DNA from: Pandoraea eparura
Lineage (GTDB): Bacteria; Pseudomonadota; Gammaproteobacteria; Burkholderiales; Burkholderiaceae
Direction: 5' to 3'
Assembly: GCF_902459725.1 (NCBI RefSeq)
Contig: NZ_CABPSH010000015.1
Coordinates: 38,842 to 102,841, forward strand
DNA: 64,000 bases
Each line of letters opens with the position of its first letter. Positions within the stretch are counted from its first letter, which is position 1. Of this stretch, positions 48,485 to 59,219 are shown piece by piece. Both the position numbers and the translations under genes were made by a program. The notes under the pieces are model-generated. The model saw only the letters and a program-made list of their open reading frames with translations, ran no database searches and had not been told where the DNA came from.

Positions 48485-49432
48485 CTAATGCCCGCTGAAC
48501 CAGCCGATCAGCAGCGACACCGTCACTACCGACAGCACCGTCGACATCAGAATCGCGCGCGATGCGACGGCGGCTTCGCGTCCATACAATTGCGCGAGCA
48601 TGAACGGACCGGTGCCGATGGGCAGGGCCGAGAGCAGTAGGGCGCTGTGTGCCCAGATCGCCGGAAGGTCGAAGACGCGAAACGCCAGGAACGCTGTGAT
48701 CGCCGGTTGAAACACCAGCTTGAGTCCGACGAGACGTCCCACCGCGCGCGCCATGCGCGGCTCGCCTGCCGCGCCCGAGCGCTGCGCGAGAAACATGCCG
48801 ATCGCCACGAGTGCACATGGGCTCGCGGCGCCGCCGAGCAGCGTCGTGAAGTGCAGCACGGGCGAGGGGAGTGCGATACCGGCGGCCGCGAACGCCATGC
48901 CGACGAACGGTGAGACGACAAGCGGATTGCGCACGAGCGCCTGGGCCACGAAGCGCGCCGTGCGACGCCAGCTCGGCGTGGCTTGCAGATCCGTCTCGAT
49001 GATAGCGATGGAGATGGCGAAGAGCACGGTGGCGGTGAGCAGCATTGCCACGACGACCGCCGGAACGCTGGCCGGACCGAACGCCACGAGGCACAGCGGC
49101 AGCCCCATGAAGCCGGCGTTCGGATAAGCGGCACCCATGCCTTCGATGCTCGCGTCGGCCAGCCGTCCGCGCACAGTGCGATCGAGCAGGAACGACAGCG
49201 CGAAGGTCGCCGCCATGCCGCCGCCGAACGCCCCCAGAAAGCCCGGATTGACCAACTGCGCCCACGTAATCTGGGCCATCGACTGGAACAGCACGGCGGG
49301 CAGGGCGAGGTAGACGACGAAGCGATTGAGGGCGTCGAGAGCGGCGTCACCGAGCCACGCCCGACGGGCGCAGAGATAGCCCACGAAGATCAGCCCGAAG
49401 ACGGGCAAGGCGGCGGAGATGACGGCTTGCAT
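48485..49432 (-). CDS. AEC-family (auxin efflux carrier type) transporter
   Basis: This 315-residue inner-membrane protein has about ten membrane segments in the AEC fold, which exports organic anions such as malonate or malate in known bacterial members. Recognisable parts are LPVFGLIFVGYLCARR, LNRFVVYLALPAVLFQSMA, YPNAGFMGLPLCLVAFG and the C-terminal ALPIGTGPFMLAQLYG. The ATG at 49432 is two bases after the GntR stop, so the genes are translationally coupled. The regulator probably controls it. Confidence 0.92.
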   Translation of the reverse strand: MQAVISAALPVFGLIFVGYLCARRAWLGDAALDALNRFVVYLALPAVLFQSMAQITWAQLVNPGFLGAFGGGMAATFALSFLLDRTVRGRLADASIEGMGAAYPNAGFMGLPLCLVAFGPASVPAVVVAMLLTATVLFAISIAIIETDLQATPSWRRTARFVAQALVRNPLVVSPFVGMAFAAAGIALPSPVLHFTTLLGGAASPCALVAIGMFLAQRSGAAGEPRMARAVGRLVGLKLVFQPAITAFLAFRVFDLPAIWAHSALLLSALPIGTGPFMLAQLYGREAAVASRAILMSTVLSVVTVSLLIGWFSGH

Positions 49433-49434
49433 CG

Positions 49435-50196
49435 TCAGTTGGCCCCCGTCAGTCGGGCGAGCCACTCGCGCCGCGACTGGCCGCCGTCGACTTCGGTGTG
49501 TTCGCGGGCGGCGGCTTCGGCGCCGCTGGCGTCGCCCGCCGCGATGCGCGCGACGATCTCCGCGTGCTCATGCCAGACGACTTCCTGCCTCGGCATCGCG
49601 CCGAGCGTTGCCGCCATTGCCCGCATGATGTGTGGCCATTGCGGTGCCACTGTCTGCGCGATCAGCGGATTGCCTGAGGCGTCGTGCAGCGCCGAGTGGA
49701 ACGCGACCTCCACGCGGACTTGACGCGCCACCGGCGTGCCTCGCGTCATCGCCATCCCGGCGGCGACGGCGTCTTGCAGGCGGCGCAATTCCGCGTCGGT
49801 CAACGTGCCCTGCGCCATGCGCGTGGCCGCCAACCGGGCGGCGAGGCCATCCAGCGCGGTGCGTACCTGGTAGAGCTGGCGCAGGTGGTCGGCGTCGATG
49901 GGTGTGACCTCCAGCCCTTGGCGCCCGCTGTCGCAGACCAGGCCGTCGCGCTTGAGCAACTGCAACGCATGGCTGACGGGCTGACGCGACACGCCCAGCG
50001 AATCGGCCAGCTCGGCCTGCCGGATACGTTCACCCGGCGCCAGCGTGAGATCGGCGATGGCGTCGCGCAGACGCGAATACACCAGATCGATCAGTACCGG
50101 CGTGCTGGTCAGTGGCCCAAGGGGTGCAAGCGCCGCGTGGGGGGCGGACGACGGATCGGACGCCGGGAAGTCGGCGCTGGCAGCGGGGTTGGACAT
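49435..50196 (-). CDS. GntR-family regulator (FCD type)
   Basis: This 253-residue regulator has a winged helix-turn-helix at about 35-105 (YSRLRDAIADLTLAPGERI, LADSLGVSRQPVSHALQLL) and an all-helical FCD effector domain (LYQVRTALDGLAARLAA, VEVAFHSALHDASGNPLI, HEHAEIVARIAAGDASGA) whose His and Asp positions usually bind a metal and an organic acid. The N-terminal 30 residues are low-complexity. The ATG at 50196 lies inside a GGAATTCC palindrome that recurs 34 bp upstream. It is the first gene of a GntR-AEC pair. Confidence 0.92.
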   Translation of the reverse strand: MSNPAASADFPASDPSSAPHAALAPLGPLTSTPVLIDLVYSRLRDAIADLTLAPGERIRQAELADSLGVSRQPVSHALQLLKRDGLVCDSGRQGLEVTPIDADHLRQLYQVRTALDGLAARLAATRMAQGTLTDAELRRLQDAVAAGMAMTRGTPVARQVRVEVAFHSALHDASGNPLIAQTVAPQWPHIMRAMAATLGAMPRQEVVWHEHAEIVARIAAGDASGAEAAAREHTEVDGGQSRREWLARLTGAN

Positions 50197-50238
50197 GGAA
50201 TTCCGGCGCTCGCCGGTATCGGTGATATCTGGAATTCC
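50196..50238 (-). promoter_or_regulatory. paired TGGAATTCC sites at the GntR gene start
   Basis: TGGAATTCC occurs at 50196-50204 and 50230-50238, with a CCGGCG-CT-CGCCGG hairpin (50203-50216) between. They are candidate sites for self-regulation. Confidence 0.4.
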
Positions 50239-50425
50239 GAATTCTACGCTTGAGGGCGAACGTCCGGGGACGTTTTTCCGATCACCGGTTAACGCGTGCT
50301 GGGGCGAGGAATAAGCGGAAGAGGACGGGCATGCGGCGGTCGCGGGGCGGGAAGGGGCGAGCGAGGATCCGGTGAAACCGTTAAGCGGCGACGCCGAGAG
50401 GGAGCGGCGAAAGACGTGAGGGGTG

Positions 50426-50719
50426 TCAGTCGCTCGGATCGAGTTCGGGCGGTGAGACTGAGGTAACGCGGGCGGGTGTCTGGAGCAGGGCTTGCATGGT
50501 GGTGCGGGTGCGCTGCAGACGTCGTGCGAGCGCCCAGGCGTCGGCTTCGCGTTCGAACAAGCCGACGATCAGATGCGGTTCCGCGGCGAAGCCGTCGGAG
50601 AACAGGCCGATATTTTTGGCGATCATCTCGCTCGTGCGTTCGACCGAGACGGTGTACTGACGCGGCGAGCGGTACTGATTGATGACCACGGCGAAGGCGC
50701 GGGAGAACGCGTCGGACAT
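50426..50719 (-). CDS. small hypothetical protein
   Basis: This 97-residue protein has an ideal ribosome site (GAGGAGG, 7-base spacer) before ATG 50719. It begins MSDAFSRAFAVVINQYRSPR and includes LFSDGFAAEPHLIVGLFERE and ALARRLQRTRTTMQALL. The pattern suggests a small alpha/beta domain without a membrane part. I do not recognise the family. The upstream region to 51190 holds a short repeat array and two hairpins. Confidence 0.8.
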   Translation of the reverse strand: MSDAFSRAFAVVINQYRSPRQYTVSVERTSEMIAKNIGLFSDGFAAEPHLIVGLFEREADAWALARRLQRTRTTMQALLQTPARVTSVSPPELDPSD

Positions 50720-50882
50720 GCGGAAACCTCCTCTGTCGGCGGAGCGCGGCGTCCCGGGTGTCGAGCGCGAGAGACTTGGCGCAAAGTGTTGCACTTCCGG
50801 TGATTGTAGGCGATGGCGGTGTGCGCGTCGGGAGAAAACGATGCCGATGCGAACGCGGAGTTGCGGACATTGGCGTCGGCAC

Positions 50883-50912
50883 AAAAAAAGAGCCGCCGAG
50901 CGGGTCGGCGGC
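50883..50912 (-). terminator. rho-independent terminator on the minus strand
   Basis: GCCGCCGA (50892-50899) pairs with TCGGCGGC (50905-50912); on the minus strand the stem runs into a T7 tract. It probably ends the transcript of the small membrane protein at 51191-51379. Confidence 0.8.
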
Positions 50913-51000
50913 GCAACAGAGAGGGTGACAGCGCAACCGAAGTTGCCACAAATCAGCATAAGTGGCCGCGATGACAGCGGCATGACCGGCCTCGCAGGGA

Positions 51001-51083
51001 CATAGACGACGGGACACAGACGACGGGACACAGACGGGATACGGACGAGATACGAGCGAGATACGAGCGAGATACGAGCGGGG
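51001..51083. repeat. tandem repeat with 11- and 14-bp units
   Basis: Two 14-bp units (CAYAGACGACGGGA) are followed by five 11-bp units grading from CACAGACGGGA to TACGAGCGAGA. The array lies 3' of the small membrane protein gene. Confidence 0.85.
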
Positions 51084-51142
51084 GGAGGCGGGAGGCGGCA
51101 AGGCCGACGGGCTGACGGATCGATAGGAAAAACGTCCCGCGT

Positions 51143-51164
51143 CGCAATCCGCCGCCGGATTGCG
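51143..51164 (-). other. 9-bp hairpin downstream of the small membrane protein
   Basis: CGCAATCCG (51143-51151) pairs with CGGATTGCG (51156-51164) around CCGC. On the minus strand T5 follows ten bases later, so it is at best a weak terminator. Confidence 0.45.
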
Positions 51165-51190
51165 AATTGCCCGCTTGGGGCGTGCGGTGG

Positions 51191-51379
51191 TTACACCAAT
51201 ACGGGCAACGCTTCCATGACCAGCAGCGCGACGAGGGCGCCGACCACGGCACCGACAGCGCGCAGACTGTAGCGCGTGGCACGTGTGGTGACGGGAATGC
51301 CGCCAACGAGCAATGCACCGGCCACGGCCATCGGCAGGAACAGGGTCAGGTCGTAAAGGTTGAAGTGAAGTACGGGCAT
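51191..51379 (-). CDS. small two-segment membrane protein
   Basis: This 62-residue protein has two hydrophobic segments (LTLFLPMAVAGALLVGGIPV and AVGAVVGALVALLVMEALP) joined by a short basic loop TTRATRYSLR. The ATG at 51379 follows GTGAGGAGACAAGAACG. The N-terminus MPVLHFNLYDL is short. It resembles no family I recognise; a small inner-membrane protein is all that can be said. Confidence 0.75.
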   Translation of the reverse strand: MPVLHFNLYDLTLFLPMAVAGALLVGGIPVTTRATRYSLRAVGAVVGALVALLVMEALPVLV

Positions 51380-51491
51380 CGTTCTTGTCTCCTCACCTGA
51401 ATTTCCCTTCCACTATAGGACGGTTGCGGAGGATGCCCAAGTTTGGTGCGATGCAGCATGTTGCTACGGTGACAACGACGCCCTTGCTGCG

Positions 51492-51698
51492 TCAGTCGTC
51501 CTGGCGCACGGCGTGCATCTTGCGGCGTGCGTTCCACATCGCCATGTCCTTGCGCGTGCGTACGCGGTCGCTGACGATGACGCTCGCGGGTTGCGCGCGG
51601 GCGGCGGAAATACCTACGTCATCGGCTTCGCTGCGCGCCTGTACCATCATGACGAGCGTAAATAGCGAGGCGGCAAGCGCCAGCAGGATCAGCTTCAT
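51492..51698 (-). CDS. small hypothetical protein with N-terminal hydrophobic segment
   Basis: This 68-residue frame begins MKLILLALAASLFTLVMMVQ, a signal peptide or membrane anchor that could be cut after VQA. It continues with a basic tail (VSDRVRTRKDMAMWNARRKM). The ribosome site is weak. It lies 112 bp upstream of the two-segment membrane protein, on the same strand. The opposite strand also has an open frame, but that one lacks protein character. I do not recognise the family. Confidence 0.5.
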   Translation of the reverse strand: MKLILLALAASLFTLVMMVQARSEADDVGISAARAQPASVIVSDRVRTRKDMAMWNARRKMHAVRQDD

Positions 51699-52643
51699 AG
51701 GGGCCCCGGTAACTCTCTGATGATCTGGTCGGTGTCATTGCATCGTCGTCCTTGTCCTGACCGGTCCTTGAATGGCGACCGTGCCGGCGGTGATGGCGCG
51801 ATGCTTCTTGGTGTACTGCTGATGGACTACGTTACTGCGATTGCCCGGCGGGACGGGGCTCGGTGCGCCTGACGCGGCCTGATCGCCCTTCGCGTATCAC
51901 ATGGCGCGAGGCATCATAATCGGCAAATGTGACAAATCTCCCGGCGGCGCGGATCTCGCGTCGAGCGCGGCGCAACAGATCACTGCATGTCACCCACGTC
52001 CTTTATCGTATAGCGACGTGCGCGGCGAAAAGTTTAGAAATCGTGACAATTTTTTTAAATGGGCGAGGAAAGCCGGATGCTACTGAATACGGGGGAACGT
52101 CGGTTCTTCTTCATTGCAACACGCTGCGTCATTCGCGGTGTTGCGCTTGAAACTGGAGGCTAAGCCCCCCCTCAGGCCCGTTAGCAGAATAATGCACACC
52201 GGTCTATTTCCTGGGCGTTTAGTAGGCCATTGAATCGCTTTCATGCAACGCTCGATGTCAGCGTTAATTAATGCGGGAAAATGGTGTTTTTCTGACGTCA
52301 AACTTCTCAAATGCAGGCATCGAGAGTCGCAACGTCGTTCAATTTCTCCCATCTTTCGGCGTCAGGCCAACTCTCGCGTAGTCCAGGCGTTCCCGTGCGA
52401 CCTTCCCGACACCGCGCCCATATGACGAGCAGATCCACGAGCGTTGATATTTTGTTGCCTCGCCCCGTATGCCCGCCGAACGTTTCGACGTACGGCTAAC
52501 AAAATATTTGGCATTCCAAAATCGTTGTTGCACCGTCGCCGCACCTCTCATTTTTCATCGAAACCCTTTCCAATTCTTCTGATACCTTGCGCGCCAAGGG
52601 TATTTCGGCAGCGAAGTACCGATCATGACGTGAGAGGGAACCA
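51699..52643. other. AT-rich intergenic stretch before the autotransporter
   Basis: Nearly 950 bp have no supportable gene; short open frames lack ribosome sites and protein character. The A/T content is visibly higher than around it, especially 52021-52060 and 52490-52570. It should hold the autotransporter promoter, but I cannot pick one with confidence. Confidence 0.5.
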
Positions 52644-55634
52644 GTGAGAATGCAGAATCGGCGCGGTGCAATGAGTGAGTGTGAGCTGGCCACCAATGCG
52701 AACACCACATCGAGGCGCGCGCGCCGGTCTTCTGCCGAGTGCGCGACGCGCAGCGGCTACTTCAAGCTTTCCTGCATGGCACTGGCCGTCGCGGGGGCAC
52801 TCCCCAGCGCAAGTCACGCGGCGACGTACGTGGTGAACAATCAGGCGGCGCTCATCCAGGCGATCAACGATGCCAATGCATCGAGCGACGCAAGCTCGAC
52901 GATTCAACTGGGCAGCAGTTTCTCGGCCAGCGGCACGCTGCCCACGGTGACAAAAGCCATCACGTTGGATACGCAGGGCTTCACGCTGTCGGGATCGTTG
53001 TTGGTCTGGTCAGGCACGCCCATCACGTTTGACGGAACGTTGGTGGGTACCGGCGTCGGCGCGACTACCGCGAGAGCGGGCATCAATTTGAACGGTGCCT
53101 CCTCGACGACATCATTCGTCAATAACGGCAGCATCACGGGGGCCGGCATCGCGGGCGGTGTTGTCACCGGGGTGGGCTCAGTCGTGAACGCGGCGTCACT
53201 CGTGAACAACGGTACGATCACCGGGGGCAGCGCGACGACGACGGCCGTCGGCGGCGCCGGTGCTCAGGTCGGGAACGGCGCAGTCCTAACCAACAATGGG
53301 TTGATCCAGGGCGGCAACAGCACGGGGGGCGCCGGGGGCACTGGCGTCAACTGGTCCACCGGCGGCGCAACGCTCGTCAACAACGGCACGATTAAAGGCG
53401 GTTCGGACCTGACCGGCGTCAACACAACCGGCAGTATCGGTGTCGCTGTCCGAGCGGCAGGCAGCCCCAATAGCATTGTCAATACGGGCACGATCGTGGG
53501 GGGCAATGGCGGCGTCGCCATTGCCAACACCGTTGGTGTCAGCATCGTCAATAGCGGCGCGATTCAGGCCGGTGCAGGCCAGAGCGTCGCCATTCGAAGT
53601 ACCACTGTGGCAGCATTTTCGCTCGAGCTTCAGGCCGGTTCCACCATCGTGGGCAACGTGGTGGCGTCGTCCGCGGGGACGAACAACGCCTTCATTCTGG
53701 GCGGCAGCACCAACGCGGTGTTCGACGTCTCGACGATCGGCAGCACGGCGCAATACCAGAATTTCAATACCTACACGAAAACCGGCACCGGCACATGGTC
53801 GCTGACCGGCACGGGCATCACGTCCACGCCGTGGACGATCTCGCAAGGCACGCTGCAAATCGGCAACGGCGGCACCAGCGGTAGCGTCTTCGGTAACATC
53901 ACCGATAACGCCACGCTCGCCTTCAACCGCAGCGATACATTCACGTTCGATAACCTTGTCGCCGGTACCGGATCGGTGAATCAGGTGGGTTCCGGCACCA
54001 CGGTGCTCACCGCCGCGAACACGTACACCGGCGACACGAATGTGCTCGCCGGCACGTTGGCCGTGGGCGACGCCGCGCATGCGACGGCCTCGATCGCGTC
54101 CGCGCAGACGACCGTCGCCGCCGGTGCCACGTTGGGTGGCTACGGCACCGTGTCAGGCGCGGTGACGAATAGCGGCACAGTGGCCGTCGCGAACGCGTTG
54201 AGCGCGTTTTCGACCGGCAGCAACGGCACGTTCACCATCGGCGGCGACCTGACCAACGCGGGCACGGTCAACCTCGCTGCGGCATCGGGCGTGATCGGCA
54301 ACACGTTGAACGTGACGGGCAACTACATCGGCGCGAACGGCATCGTCACGCTGAATACCGTGCTCAACGAGGGCGGTGCCGCGACGCAAACGGACCCGTT
54401 CATCGTTGCCGGCAACACGGGCGGCACCACGGCGCTGAAGATCAATGGCACGGGCACGGGGGTCCTGACCGTGGGCGACGGGATCCGCGTGGTGCAAGTC
54501 GGCGGCGCGTCAGCCGCGAACAGCTTCCGCCTCGCCTCGGCGTTGCAGGCTGGTGCGTATGAGTATCTGCTGTATCGGGGAAGTGCGACCAGCGCAAATG
54601 ACTGGTATCTCCGCTCGTATCTGCTCTCGCCCGCGTCGACGGCGTCTGCCTCGACAACCGACGCGCCGATCGCCTATCGTCCGGGCATCGCCGGCTACGC
54701 GGTGGCGCCGCAACTTAACACGGACTATGGCTTCAGCATCATCGGTCGTCTGAACGAACGCGTGCGCGACATCGCGAATCCGGACCCCGCGCCTGAGCAC
54801 GCCAATGGCGTCTGGGGGCGCATTGGCGGGCAGAATCTCGATGCCGAGGCGAGCGATCGTTACGCGACGAACGCGCGTACGGTCTTCGCGCAGATCGGCC
54901 GCGACTGGACGCTGGCGCGCGCCGACGATGGCGCCAGCACGCATGCCGGTGCCACGATGACGTTCGGTTCGTCGTCGGCCTCGTTCACCGACAGCGCACG
55001 AAGCGTCATCGGCTCGACCGAGACGGGCAGCGCGCAGACCCAGGCGCAGTCGATCGGCGGTTACTGGACCCGCTACGGCGCGAACGGCAGCTATTTCGAC
55101 GGCGTGGGCCAATTGACGCATTACCAGAACCGCTACACCGACATTTATGGCGTCGGCGCGAGCCAGAACGGTTTCGGTGCCGGCGTGTCGGGCGAGGTCG
55201 GTCAGCGGATCGCCCTTGGTTCGGCTGGCTTGGCGATCGAACCGCAAGCGCAGTTGTTGTACCAGTATGTGCACCTGAACGGCTTTGGCGATGGTATCTC
55301 GTCGATTGGCGCGAACACGACGAATGCGCTGCGCGGGCGTATCGGCTTCCGTCTGCTCAAGTCGGGGATGCGCAACGCGCTCAATACGTCGACCGTGACG
55401 CCATACTTCACGGCCAACGTGCTGCATGACTTCTTTTCGCCGGGCCAGACGACCGTCAGCGGCATCGCCTTCCCGACGCAGCTCGGCAAGACGTGGTACG
55501 ACGTCGGCGTCGGCCTGACGGGTAGCTTCGGCAAGCGTTCCCAAGTCTATGCGAGCGTGAAGTATGAACACAGTTTTGGTGGGGCGTCCCGACGGAACGT
55601 GTTCGGTCAGGTGGGGTATCAATTCGCCTGGTGA
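52644..55634 (+). CDS. type V autotransporter
   Basis: This 996-residue protein should be secreted across the outer membrane by its own beta-barrel. Residues 1-59 are an extended signal sequence (basic N-region, then LSCMALAVAGALPSASHA). The passenger, about 60-690, is rich in Gly/Thr/Asn with repeats such as LVNNGTITGG, LTNNGLIQGG and LVNNGTIKGG, typical of a beta-helix, plus an autotransporter-associated repeat NTYTGDTNVLAGTLAVG. The beta-domain begins near 720 (GVWGRIGGQNLDAEASDRYA) and ends in QVGYQFAW, with the aromatic last residue used by the Bam machinery. The GTG at 52644 sits six bases from AGAGG; the ATG at 52650 is an alternative. No protease motif is visible, so adhesion is the likely role. 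Confidence 0.93.
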   Translation: MRMQNRRGAMSECELATNANTTSRRARRSSAECATRSGYFKLSCMALAVAGALPSASHAATYVVNNQAALIQAINDANASSDASSTIQLGSSFSASGTLPTVTKAITLDTQGFTLSGSLLVWSGTPITFDGTLVGTGVGATTARAGINLNGASSTTSFVNNGSITGAGIAGGVVTGVGSVVNAASLVNNGTITGGSATTTAVGGAGAQVGNGAVLTNNGLIQGGNSTGGAGGTGVNWSTGGATLVNNGTIKGGSDLTGVNTTGSIGVAVRAAGSPNSIVNTGTIVGGNGGVAIANTVGVSIVNSGAIQAGAGQSVAIRSTTVAAFSLELQAGSTIVGNVVASSAGTNNAFILGGSTNAVFDVSTIGSTAQYQNFNTYTKTGTGTWSLTGTGITSTPWTISQGTLQIGNGGTSGSVFGNITDNATLAFNRSDTFTFDNLVAGTGSVNQVGSGTTVLTAANTYTGDTNVLAGTLAVGDAAHATASIASAQTTVAAGATLGGYGTVSGAVTNSGTVAVANALSAFSTGSNGTFTIGGDLTNAGTVNLAAASGVIGNTLNVTGNYIGANGIVTLNTVLNEGGAATQTDPFIVAGNTGGTTALKINGTGTGVLTVGDGIRVVQVGGASAANSFRLASALQAGAYEYLLYRGSATSANDWYLRSYLLSPASTASASTTDAPIAYRPGIAGYAVAPQLNTDYGFSIIGRLNERVRDIANPDPAPEHANGVWGRIGGQNLDAEASDRYATNARTVFAQIGRDWTLARADDGASTHAGATMTFGSSSASFTDSARSVIGSTETGSAQTQAQSIGGYWTRYGANGSYFDGVGQLTHYQNRYTDIYGVGASQNGFGAGVSGEVGQRIALGSAGLAIEPQAQLLYQYVHLNGFGDGISSIGANTTNALRGRIGFRLLKSGMRNALNTSTVTPYFTANVLHDFFSPGQTTVSGIAFPTQLGKTWYDVGVGLTGSFGKRSQVYASVKYEHSFGGASRRNVFGQVGYQFAW

Positions 55635-55836
55635 TGCTGGGGAATGCGGGCGAAGTCGCAAGCGAGACATAGCGGTCGTCGTTCAGCGCAGGCCCGCGCA
55701 CGCGGCGCACCCCACGCACCTCGCCGATGTCGCCTGTCGCCTCGCGAGGCAAGATAGCGGCCATCATCGCAATGGTTGCCACGCTCCCTGCGGCGCGGCG
55801 CCGTGGCCGACCTCCCGAACCCTCCCGGATTTTGTC

Positions 55837-56691
55837 ATGCTCGAACTCATTTCCGAACACCGTTGTTTCGGTGGTGCGCAACGCTTCTATCGCCATACGT
55901 CGAGCGTCATCGGCCTGCCGATGCGTTTCTCGGTGTTCCTGCCGCCGCAGGCGCGCGACGGGCGTGCAGTGCCAGCGTTGTTCTATCTCGCGGGGCTCAC
56001 CTGCACGGAGGAGACGTTCATGATCAAGGGCGGCGCGCAGTGGCTCGCCGCGGAACACGGCGTGGCGCTGATCGCGCCCGATACCAGCCCGCGAGGGGCA
56101 GGGCTGCCGGGCGAGACCGATGCCTGGGATTTCGGCGTCGGCGCCGGCTTCTATCTCGATGCGACACAGGCGCCCTGGTCGTCGCACTATCGCATGTACA
56201 GCTACATCGTCGACGAACTCTACGGCGTGGTGACGCAATCGTTGCCGATCGACGCGGGACGCATCGGCATCTTCGGCCACTCGATGGGCGGGCATGGCGC
56301 CCTGACGCTCGCCCTGCGCAATCCTGACAAATTCCGCTCGGTGTCGGCATTCGCGCCGATCTCGGCGCCAACGCGTTGCCCATGGGGCGAGAAGGCGTTC
56401 GCGGGATATCTGGGCGCGGATCGCGAGACGTGGCGTCAGTATGACGCCAGTGAACTGATAGCGAAGGCCGGGCAGGTGGTGTTTCCCGGCGGCATCCTGA
56501 TCGATCAGGGCTTGAACGATCAATTCCTCGAATCACAACTGCATCCGCACCTCTTTGAGCGCGCCTGCCAGGATGCCGGTCAGCCGCTGCACCTGCGCCG
56601 CCACCACGGCTACGACCACGGCTACTACTTCATCCAGACGTTCATGGCGGATCATCTGTCGCATCACGCCGAGCATCTGCGCGCTTACTGA
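55837..56691 (+). CDS. fghA: S-formylglutathione hydrolase
   Basis: This 284-residue serine hydrolase of the esterase D family cleaves S-formylglutathione to formate and glutathione, the last step of glutathione-dependent formaldehyde removal. It shows LAGLTCTEETFMIKGGAQ, DTSPRGAGLPGETDAWDFG, the nucleophile Ser149 in GIFGHSMGGHGAL, and the C-terminal His in HHGYDHGYYFIQTFM. The start at ATG 55837 gives MLELISEHRCFGGAQ, the family standard. No formaldehyde dehydrogenase gene (frmA/adhC) is in the window. Confidence 0.95.
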   Translation: MLELISEHRCFGGAQRFYRHTSSVIGLPMRFSVFLPPQARDGRAVPALFYLAGLTCTEETFMIKGGAQWLAAEHGVALIAPDTSPRGAGLPGETDAWDFGVGAGFYLDATQAPWSSHYRMYSYIVDELYGVVTQSLPIDAGRIGIFGHSMGGHGALTLALRNPDKFRSVSAFAPISAPTRCPWGEKAFAGYLGADRETWRQYDASELIAKAGQVVFPGGILIDQGLNDQFLESQLHPHLFERACQDAGQPLHLRRHHGYDHGYYFIQTFMADHLSHHAEHLRAY

Positions 56692-56904
56692 TCGATTACT
56701 CGACCGATTACTGGCCAAGCCCGGGCGTGCGACGCCCAACCCCCGGCACGTTCAGACCGACGGCTCCCGCGTCATCACGTGATCACGTCATCAAGTCGCG
56801 GTCGCCAGCGCGTTAGCGATCAATACCGCCGGACAATCGCATCGGGCGCGGCGGTCCATCCTGCTCCGCCGCGTCCGACACCGCGTCCGACATTCGATGG
56901 CGCG

Positions 56905-59001
<2,097 letters not shown>

Positions 59002-59219
59002 GGTACACCTCTTTTCCGGACGGTGGGAAAAAGCACAGCAGCGACCATCATACTCCAATGTCGTCATGTCGCGCTGACCGTGACATCGGCCCGAAGTCCA
59101 GCAGGCATGGGGGTTTGCGCCGGGCGGCGACACCCGCTGCCGGGCGCGGCGCCCCGCCGGATTGCCCCGGCGGCACGACCGGGGCGGCGGGGTGTGGCCG
59201 GGGTGCGGCGAGGCGACGA

